NCBI GenBank assembly: GCA_947573465.1 | Contig: CANPET010000100.1 | Location: 1-6,233 of the forward strand | Direction of reading: 5' to 3' | DNA: 6,233 nt | From: an uncultured Eubacterium sp. | Lineage (GTDB): Bacteria; Bacillota; Clostridia; Lachnospirales; Lachnospiraceae | Shown: positions 1-5,775 of the stretch, one piece after another | How positions within the stretch are numbered: position 1 is the first letter of the stretch | Layout of the letters: each line of letters starts with the position of its first letter | The notes under the pieces: model-generated | What the model was told of the DNA's origin: nothing | The model's input: only the letters and a program-made list of their open reading frames with translations | The model's database searches: none | Translations under genes and position numbers: made by a program

Positions 1-1855
1 TTGTTACAACTGGGAAACTAAAGAAGTCAACTCTTGTTGTGTTACCCCAATATTCTTTATTTGTAACTGTAAATTCTGCAAATTCAAACAATACATCACT
101 GTTAGGGTCTGAAGGATTGTTAAGGTCAGGTCCTGCATATCCTACATTTCCTGCTTCATCAGTATTAAAAGTGATATAAACAGGTTCACCATAACTTAAA
201 TACATTCTTCCTGATTCAATGTCTGGCAGATATACATAACTTGCCTCTGCTAATGAATGTGCAATGTTTGCACATTTTCTTCCATTCTTTTCAATTGTAT
301 TTAATGCTGAACTAGCTTTAATCAGATTTCCCTGTGCGTCAAGGTAACTAATTTCATGATTTTTATTTCTTCCGATAACAATCCAGTAAATTTGATCGTC
401 TCTGTATTTACCATTTGTTTTATTGTTCAACTGTAAGAACATTCTATCATTTCTAACTGGTATATCATTTCTAAGCTGTGGTATATCTGTTCCAATATTT
501 CCAGGGTCAACTGTTGTCGGTTTCTGTGTTGGCTGTGGCTGTGTTGGTGCCTGTGTTTCCTGCTGACTGCCTCCTGTTACCACATTTACATTCATTGTTA
601 ACTTCTCTGATTCCTTGTTTCCTGAAACCGTTGTGATTGCTACTGTATGATTTCCAGCTGCATATCCTGAATATGTATAATATGCACATCCAACCTTTGT
701 TCCAACCTGTTTGCCATCAATATATACATTATATGAGTCTATATTACCTCTACCCCAAACAACTCCAATTGTTCCTGCTGACGGATTGCTAACTACCATA
801 CCAAATGGCTTTGCGATACTTGTGTCAACACTTGGTGCCTTTGTTGTTGGTGCCTGTGTTACAGGTACTGTTGGTTTTGCTGTTGTTGGTACAGTCTTTT
901 TACGAACGATAATTGATGACATAACATCATTAAAATCTGCGCCTATCCAAGATGTATCTGCTGTAATTGTTCTTGATGCTCCCTGGAAATTATCGTCAGC
1001 ATAAAGAACTGCTTCATAGCCATTCTGAACCTTCAGTGAAGAAAGGTCATCATTTCTAAATCCTTTTGCTTCTAAAGCTGCACGATTATATCTTCCTTCA
1101 TTTAATGCTGTAACTCTGCCACCATAATTAATATCTTGATAAATATAAACAACACCTGTTTCTAATTTTGTTGTCGTTGGCTTTGGTGTTGTAGCAACCT
1201 GTGACTGCCCTCCTACTGTTACATTTAATGATACTTTCGCTGATTCGCTTGAACCAGAAACTGTTGTAACACTTACTGTATGATTTCCTGCTGCTACATT
1301 ATCAAATTCATAATAAGCACATCCTACTGCATTTGCTACTACTTTATTATCAATATAAATATTGTATGTATTTATTTCTCCACGTCCCCAAACAACGCTC
1401 ACTGCATTATTTCTTGGACTGTTTACTACCAAACCAAAAGGGGCTGCAATATTAGAGCTTGTAGTTGTCTGTTTTCCTGTTACATATGTCATCTCGTTTG
1501 AGTCATACTGTAGACCACCCTTATTATATGTAAAAGAACATGTAATCTTATCACCTTTCTTTAATCCGTTAATATTAAGTTCGAATTTTTTATCACTTCC
1601 GTTCATTCCAACATTCTGTTGATCACCATTATTTACTTTATAATGAGCGATAACATATGCCGCATAATTTGCTGCATTAAATGTCAACTTTGTTGTGCTT
1701 GCAGAAACATCCTCTGCTGTCACTGTGTAGTCAGCAGTATTTCCTACTGTTGTTGCTGCCTTTGCTTTCTGTGTACCAGTAATACTCATTCCTGTTACTA
1801 AAAGAGCAATTACTAATACGGATGATAAAATTTTCTTAAAAAACTTTCCCTTCAT
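1..1855 (-). CDS. Secreted modular GH64 beta-1,3-glucanase with CBM56-like, Fn3-like and beta/gamma-crystallin modules (3' end outside window)
   Basis: Predicted exported enzyme that cleaves beta-1,3-glucan; characterised GH64 enzymes release laminaripentaose. Translation from the ATG at 1855 gives 618 residues with no stop before the window edge. AGGAGG lies 5 bases upstream (1861-1866). Residues 1-33 are a signal peptide (Lys-rich start, hydrophobic core, AKA before the cut). Residues about 34-126 resemble CBM56 (HYKVNNGDQQN, LKKGDKI, LQYDS). Residues 136-214 and 346-426 are two related Fn3-like modules sharing VVWGRG and GCAYY. Residues 234-319 are a double beta/gamma-crystallin domain: Y-x4-[YF]-x-G at 239-246 and 285-292, with calcium motifs NDDLSS (268-273) and NDVMSS (309-314). 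A Thr/Pro/Gln linker leads to GH64 from about 455 (QIYWIVIG, EFAEFTV, TTRVDFFSFPV). Glu594 and Asp610 are 16 residues apart, matching the catalytic pair I recall for Streptomyces laminaripentaose-producing glucanase (Glu154/Asp170). About half the catalytic domain is missing beyond the edge. Confidence 0.88.
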   Translation of the reverse strand, partial: MKGKFFKKILSSVLVIALLVTGMSITGTQKAKAATTVGNTADYTVTAEDVSASTTKLTFNAANYAAYVIAHYKVNNGDQQNVGMNGSDKKFELNINGLKKGDKITCSFTYNKGGLQYDSNEMTYVTGKQTTTSSNIAAPFGLVVNSPRNNAVSVVWGRGEINTYNIYIDNKVVANAVGCAYYEFDNVAAGNHTVSVTTVSGSSESAKVSLNVTVGGQSQVATTPKPTTTKLETGVVYIYQDINYGGRVTALNEGRYNRAALEAKGFRNDDLSSLKVQNGYEAVLYADDNFQGASRTITADTSWIGADFNDVMSSIIVRKKTVPTTAKPTVPVTQAPTTKAPSVDTSIAKPFGMVVSNPSAGTIGVVWGRGNIDSYNVYIDGKQVGTKVGCAYYTYSGYAAGNHTVAITTVSGNKESEKLTMNVNVVTGGSQQETQAPTQPQPTQKPTTVDPGNIGTDIPQLRNDIPVRNDRMFLQLNNKTNGKYRDDQIYWIVIGRNKNHEISYLDAQGNLIKASSALNTIEKNGRKCANIAHSLAEASYVYLPDIESGRMYLSYGEPVYITFNTDEAGNVGYAGPDLNNPSDPNSDVLFEFAEFTVTNKEYWGNTTRVDFFSFPVVT

Positions 1856-2032
1856 AAAATCCTCCTGTTTTACTTCTTTAAAATTTCTCCGTTCACACAT
1901 AGCGTTTCATCTCTTGCTGATATTGTTGTACAATATAAAATTATTTCAAAAAAGGCTTTAATTTTTATAAAAGGTATTGTTTTTCATAAAAATATTTTTC
2001 GCTTTTTTTTTAGAATAGTACTCATTTTTTAG
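1856..2032 (-). promoter_or_regulatory. AT-rich leader and presumed promoter region of the GH64 gene
   Basis: This non-coding stretch lies between the upstream terminator and the GH64 start, so the gene needs its own promoter here. The region is very AT-rich, with several A and T runs. A TTGAAA element (minus strand, 1944-1949) could be a -35 box, but the matching -10 position (around 1920-1926) is a poor TATAAT match. A TATAAA-like element further upstream (around 1965-1970) has no good -35 partner. I cannot place a start site with confidence. No riboswitch fold was recognised. Confidence 0.3.
1920..1936. promoter_or_regulatory. Inverted repeat ATATTG-N5-CAATAT, possible operator
   Basis: Perfect 6-base arms (1920-1925 and 1931-1936) flank a 5-base centre, and the overlapping 8-base palindrome TTGTACAA occupies 1926-1933. 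It sits about 65 bases upstream of the GH64 start codon and next to the weak promoter candidate, a plausible place for a repressor or activator site. In such AT-rich DNA short palindromes also arise by chance, so the operator role is inference. Confidence 0.25.
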
Positions 2033-2064
2033 AAAAAGGAGTGGACTTAAATCGACCACTCCTT
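2033..2064 (-). terminator. Rho-independent terminator of the three-gene cluster
   Basis: On the minus strand a 9-base arm AAGGAGTGG (2064-2056) and its exact complement CCACTCCTT (2044-2036) enclose an 11-base loop, and are followed by a T-run (2037-2033). It begins 6 bases after the DUF951 stop codon, the expected position for ending that transcript. On the plus strand the stem is not followed by a T-run, so it appears to act in one direction. Confidence 0.85.
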
Positions 2065-2070
2065 AAATTC

Positions 2071-2250
2071 TTATTCTGATATTACTTTCTTAACACTTTT
2101 TTCAAAGGCTTTTCTTGGAACCATTACAATTCGATTACATCCCATGCACTTCAATTTAAAATCTGCTCCAACCCTGATAATTTTCCATTCGTTTGTACCA
2201 CACGGATGTCCTTTTTTCAACATTACAATATTTCCTATTTGATAATCCAT
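2071..2250 (-). CDS. DUF951 family protein, 59 residues
   Basis: Small, probably cytoplasmic protein of a conserved Firmicutes family whose function is not established. The visible signature fits DUF951: GNIVMLKKGHPCG, then NEWKIIRVGADFKLKC, then CMGC and VMVPRKAFEK, at the family's usual length of about 60-70 residues. Cys18 in HPCG and the CxxC pair further on look like possible metal ligands, but zinc binding is inference. The ATG at 2250 shares one base with the TGA of the upstream NlpC/P60 gene (TGATG), and a GGAAGGG stretch lies about 12 bases ahead. A TTG three bases upstream (2253) is a less likely start. The overlap implies translational coupling. It is the last gene of the cluster, directly before a terminator. 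Confidence 0.85.
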   Translation of the reverse strand: MDYQIGNIVMLKKGHPCGTNEWKIIRVGADFKLKCMGCNRIVMVPRKAFEKSVKKVISE

Positions 2251-4052
2251 CAATCTATTACCCTTCCTATTCCTACAACATGATTTAAATTATTATAATT
2301 GATAGGCTGGCCTCCTTTTTCCACAACTCTGGCATTACCCGCATACATTGCAACATGATAAATATCCAAAGTCCTTCCCGGAGTACTATATTGTACTGCA
2401 CTATTATAATCACCATAAAAAATCAAATCTCCTGGTTTCAAATAATCATATCCCAAGTACCCAAAATATACAATCTGATTTTTACTCTTTAAGTAATCAA
2501 ATAAATCTGCCGCACAAAACGCCTGCGTCTTACTCCCTAATTTTTCCTGATAGTCATTATATGCTTTATATCCCTTCCATACTAATGATGAACAATCATA
2601 AAAGCCCTCCTGCATCCGTTTACTCTGGCTGTACTTCCAATTATTTACAATATAATCTGCCCTGTCTATTATTTCCTTCATACCCTTCGCAGCCACTTCA
2701 ACTCTGAAAGTAAAGTAGTAACTTCCAATTTTTGCATCTACAGTGGTTACTCCTGAATTCACCCCTGTAACCATTCCATCCTGTGCCACTGTGGCAATTA
2801 ATTCATTTCGACTGGTATATTGTGGTTTCACTGCACCAATTCCTGCAATGTTAATTTTCGCCGTTTTTCCTTTTATAATGTATCCTGACAAATTTTGAAA
2901 AGTTGGATTGTATACATTATATTGCACCTTATAGGTTTTCCCATCAACTTGGGCTTTAACAACACCACTTGCAGGTTTGTTTCCTAAAATAGCAAGTTTA
3001 TTTCGGTAAACGGTTGTCTTTATTTTCTTTGCCGCAGACAAATCCCATTTCACCACACTATATTTTGACAGTCCTGAAAAAGAAATATACTGCAATCTCC
3101 ATGAACCTGCATTCTTTCCCAAAACTACAAGATTTTTTGTGTTAATGACAGGACTTGAAACATAAACGTTTGTACTATATTTCTTTACCTTACCATTTTT
3201 ATATGTAACTTTTGCTATCACTTTTGCTTTGCCACGACTAACAGTTCTCGCCTCTGCAGTAATCTTATTACCCTTTACCTTCTTAGGCTTTGACAGCACC
3301 TTCTTATCAGATGTAAACCAGACACATTTTTTTACATTGTGTTCCTCTAAATTGGCTATCTTAAAACGAATTGCTTTATTCTTTGCCCAGATTATACGTT
3401 CATATCGAATATGATTCTTTTTTGTAACCCTTCTAATTGCTGTCCTCTTTTTACTAACTGTATTATTTACCTGCTTCAACGTTGATTTGTCTGCTACTAC
3501 TGTAACAATACATTCTGTTGATGCTGTATTACTTTTTAATATAATCTTGGTTTTTCCCGGATTTTTTCCAAAAATCATGCCGCTTTCATTCACTGTGGCT
3601 ATCGCTTCATTCTGTGAATGATAACGAACCACATTAGAAGATATCGCAGTTAACTGAAAACTCTTTCCTTCAACGATTGTTACCGAATAAGTATTGGGTA
3701 TTATCTTTCTGGATGTATCTGGTATCGTAACAACACAAGTATACGATTTCTTTTTATACTTTGCCGTAATTGTTGCAGTTCCAAAGTTCACCGCTGTTAC
3801 TACACCATCCACCACCGTGGCAGCAAATTCGTTGGAAGTACTCCACGTAACTTTTGCATCAGCAGGTGCATTAACGATTGTTAACTTTTTAGAACTGCCT
3901 TTCCATAATGAAATACTTACCTCTGACATACTGTAATCTGTCTTTGCCTGCAATATATTGGTTGGAAATCCAACTGCAATTACCAATACTATCGTCAAAA
4001 AAATCTTTTGAAATTTAATTTTTCTCCTCTTTCGTTGTCTCATTTTCTTCAT
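2250..4052 (-). CDS. Exported Big2 (Ig-like) repeat protein with C-terminal NlpC/P60 cysteine peptidase domain, 600 residues
   Basis: Predicted cell-wall hydrolase or wall-associated peptidase; NlpC/P60 enzymes cut peptide stems of peptidoglycan. Residues 1-36 form a signal peptide with a very basic start (KKMRQRKRRK), a hydrophobic core and LQA before the likely cut. Big2-type Ig-like repeats occupy about 42-110, 115-186 and 385-453, with typical endings such as ATVVDGVVTAVNFGTATITA and ATVAQDGMVTGVNSG. Two weaker, lysine-rich Ig-like segments lie between (about 205-299 and 301-382). The catalytic domain spans about 457-600: nucleophile Cys487 in DCSSLVW, the conserved LKPGDLIFY strand and His566 in IYHVAMYAG. 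The third triad position appears to be Glu578 rather than the usual His, Asn or Gln. There is no LPxTG, SLH or choline-binding anchor; the basic Ig modules may hold it to the wall electrostatically (inference). The start overlaps the upstream gene by 38 bases. A second ATG at 4043 is possible. Confidence 0.87.
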   Translation of the reverse strand: MKKMRQRKRRKIKFQKIFLTIVLVIAVGFPTNILQAKTDYSMSEVSISLWKGSSKKLTIVNAPADAKVTWSTSNEFAATVVDGVVTAVNFGTATITAKYKKKSYTCVVTIPDTSRKIIPNTYSVTIVEGKSFQLTAISSNVVRYHSQNEAIATVNESGMIFGKNPGKTKIILKSNTASTECIVTVVADKSTLKQVNNTVSKKRTAIRRVTKKNHIRYERIIWAKNKAIRFKIANLEEHNVKKCVWFTSDKKVLSKPKKVKGNKITAEARTVSRGKAKVIAKVTYKNGKVKKYSTNVYVSSPVINTKNLVVLGKNAGSWRLQYISFSGLSKYSVVKWDLSAAKKIKTTVYRNKLAILGNKPASGVVKAQVDGKTYKVQYNVYNPTFQNLSGYIIKGKTAKINIAGIGAVKPQYTSRNELIATVAQDGMVTGVNSGVTTVDAKIGSYYFTFRVEVAAKGMKEIIDRADYIVNNWKYSQSKRMQEGFYDCSSLVWKGYKAYNDYQEKLGSKTQAFCAADLFDYLKSKNQIVYFGYLGYDYLKPGDLIFYGDYNSAVQYSTPGRTLDIYHVAMYAGNARVVEKGGQPINYNNLNHVVGIGRVID

Positions 4053-5712
4053 TTGATTTCCATTCCTCTATTTCTCTGATTCCTGTATCTTTATTTTCCT
4101 CGTAATATATTTCAATCATATCATTCTGTCCAATAAACACAAGTGTTTCGTCATCGGAAAATTTTTCCTTATAAACATTTCCCTTTGTATCTGTTATATA
4201 TACAAATGTTCCCTCTGCAACATTTACATATTTAATATCCTGAACTGTTATCGTTTCATGTGGATATTGTTTAGAAAGCTCTTCTTTCTTTATCTCTGTA
4301 GTAATTCCATTTTCTTTCATTAATTTCCTATACGTATTCAGCGTATCTTTTTGTGTTGTTCCTGTTGCAACAATACTATATTTTTTTACGTCTACTAATG
4401 CATATTGCTTTACAAGATTTCCTTTATCCTTCAACACCATAAAATACGTTGGTCTTCCATCAATATTTATCAACGAAGGAAATGCCGCATCATATCCAAG
4501 ATTCTGTACCTGTCCTTCTGCTGCTTCCATTGCAGAAAATTCTTCTGCTCCCGCTACATTAAAATAATTGGCTTCTCCTGTTCTGGCATTTACCATTACA
4601 AAACCGATATTGGAAGAATCATCTATAACGGAGGTCACACCCGTATAAATCCAGACATCATTATCAATTACTTTATAGCCATAATCTTCTGTTGTCTTTT
4701 TGCAGTCTTTTTGACCGATAATGCTATTCCAGAATCCATCAGACAACATTCCATACCAATTATATTTTTTTTCAATTAAATCTCCATCGTATACCCGGTC
4801 TACCCATCTTGGTATCTCATCTAAATCATATTTCTTACAGTCTCCGGTACACGGATCACAAATGACAACTCCGTTTACATCAAAGCCACCAAACAAACCG
4901 ACCCTTGCCGTCATTGTAGGACATATATAATATGGTTTTCCATCCTCATCTAATTCAAAATAATAGCCCTCAAAGATCGCTGTTGGATATTTAAATCTTA
5001 AATGTCTCTGCAGATTATCATTAAACCAGCCTGACGGTGTATATTTAATTGGTTTATCCAATTTTACATAATCAGCCTCAAAATCTACTGCATCCACCAA
5101 CACATATCCCGGAATTCCATTTTTTCTATTATTGAACCATTTAAAGAAGCCTGCATACTCTAACGATGCTACTTTCATCGGTGCTCCATCCAAAGCAATT
5201 TGATTATAATCACCACTAATTTCATACTGGCTTACTACATCTGACAATGCTCCAATGGCTCTTTGTCCCACTACCTTTGCACTGGCAGTATCCATCAATG
5301 CCACATCTGTAATAGTATCTGTCTGCTTGACTGTTTCCTCAAATTTTGTATTTTTTATATCTATAAGAGATGAATATCTGCCAGCATTAAATAGTTTTGC
5401 AGATATAATATTTCCTATAATAATAAATACAACCGCCAATATAATTACGATACCTAAAATCTTTGATATCATATTGTACCTAAATTCGAATTTTTCTCTA
5501 TCCGGAATACTTAACGTTAATACCCAAAATACAACGGCAAAAAATCCCTGAAACTCCCAAAACTCCATAGAATGAATATTTAGTGATGGTAGAAACGCAT
5601 AAAATGCTGCAAACTCCAATACTGCAATAATTACCAATGATATTAAAATCTTTTTAACCGGAATCTTTCCCTTTGATACAAAATTTTCCATAAATCCACT
5701 TGTTCTATACAT
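4015..5712 (-). CDS. Membrane-anchored extracytoplasmic protein of unknown function, 565 residues
   Basis: Function not recognised. Counting from the ATG at 5712, hydrophobic segments at about 20-43 (KKILISLVIIAVLEFAAFYA), 53-69 (FQGFFAVVFWVLTLSI) and 82-104 (ILGIVIILAVVFIIIG) predict three membrane helices. A large soluble domain of about 460 residues follows, most likely outside the membrane. It contains several beta-rich, PepSY-like-looking segments, such as GFVMVNARTGEANYFNVAGAEE and YALVDVKKYSIVATG. It loosely resembles a family of long membrane proteins in Clostridia that I recall only as uncharacterised or misnamed Tat-signal proteins; this is memory, not a search. The segment VICDPCTGDCKKY gives a cysteine cluster (285, 288, 292), with further cysteines at 264 and 337. 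The tail (about 535-565) is Glu/Lys/Asn-rich. The start was chosen because AAGGAG lies 7 bases upstream; the frame-open GTG at 5742 falls inside a hairpin. Its end overlaps the NlpC/P60 gene, suggesting linked expression. Confidence 0.8.
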   Translation of the reverse strand: MYRTSGFMENFVSKGKIPVKKILISLVIIAVLEFAAFYAFLPSLNIHSMEFWEFQGFFAVVFWVLTLSIPDREKFEFRYNMISKILGIVIILAVVFIIIGNIISAKLFNAGRYSSLIDIKNTKFEETVKQTDTITDVALMDTASAKVVGQRAIGALSDVVSQYEISGDYNQIALDGAPMKVASLEYAGFFKWFNNRKNGIPGYVLVDAVDFEADYVKLDKPIKYTPSGWFNDNLQRHLRFKYPTAIFEGYYFELDEDGKPYYICPTMTARVGLFGGFDVNGVVICDPCTGDCKKYDLDEIPRWVDRVYDGDLIEKKYNWYGMLSDGFWNSIIGQKDCKKTTEDYGYKVIDNDVWIYTGVTSVIDDSSNIGFVMVNARTGEANYFNVAGAEEFSAMEAAEGQVQNLGYDAAFPSLINIDGRPTYFMVLKDKGNLVKQYALVDVKKYSIVATGTTQKDTLNTYRKLMKENGITTEIKKEELSKQYPHETITVQDIKYVNVAEGTFVYITDTKGNVYKEKFSDDETLVFIGQNDMIEIYYEENKDTGIREIEEWKSNEENETTKEEKN

Positions 5713-5719
5713 ATGCTCT

Positions 5720-5725
5720 CTCCTT
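5720..5725 (-). promoter_or_regulatory. Ribosome binding site AAGGAG fixing the start at 5712
   Basis: The minus strand reads AAGGAG, then a 7-base spacer, then ATG at 5712. The alternative in-frame GTG at 5742 has no Shine-Dalgarno sequence at the right distance and would place the extra ten codons across the 3' side of a perfect hairpin, so the ATG is preferred. Confidence 0.8.
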
Positions 5726-5731
5726 ATAGCA

Positions 5732-5760
5732 AAAGATTTCACAATATCTGTGAAATCTTT
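5732..5760 (-). terminator. Perfect 11-bp hairpin: terminator or attenuator between two genes
   Basis: On the minus strand AAAGATTTCAC (5760-5750) and GTGAAATCTTT (5742-5732) pair perfectly around a 7-base loop. The stem is followed by only one further T (four in a row counting the arm) before GC. It starts 16 bases after the stop codon of the Fn3 protein gene, as expected for a terminator, but the short U-run and AU-rich stem suggest leaky termination. It ends only 7 bases before the AAGGAG of the next gene, so it could also meter read-through or protect the 5' end of the next message. Confidence 0.55.
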
Positions 5761-5775
5761 ATATATTTTTACCTG

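Noticed and set aside
507..689. Minus-strand open frame of 60 codons
   Set aside because: It is in a different frame from, and fully inside, the GH64 coding sequence, across the second Fn3-like module and the linker. Its composition is not protein-like.
711..1622. Plus-strand open frames at 711-1004, 1280-1501 and 1362-1622
   Set aside because: They lie opposite the GH64 gene, whose minus-strand frame has a clear signal peptide and recognisable domains throughout. They lack ribosome binding sites and their peptides look like reverse-strand translations.
1619..1801. Plus-strand cysteine-rich open frame
   Set aside because: The high cysteine content comes from reading the complement of Ala/Thr-rich codons antisense. 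It lies opposite the start of the GH64 gene.
2348..5551. Plus-strand open frames at 2348-2707, 3229-3414, 3694-3936, 4405-4779, 4721-4930 and 5255-5551
   Set aside because: All lie opposite the NlpC/P60 or membrane protein genes, have no Shine-Dalgarno sequence and resemble no family.
5713..5742. GTG at 5742 as start of the membrane protein (575 residues)
   Set aside because: It has no ribosome binding site and sits in the arm of a perfect hairpin, whereas the ATG at 5712 has AAGGAG at ideal spacing.
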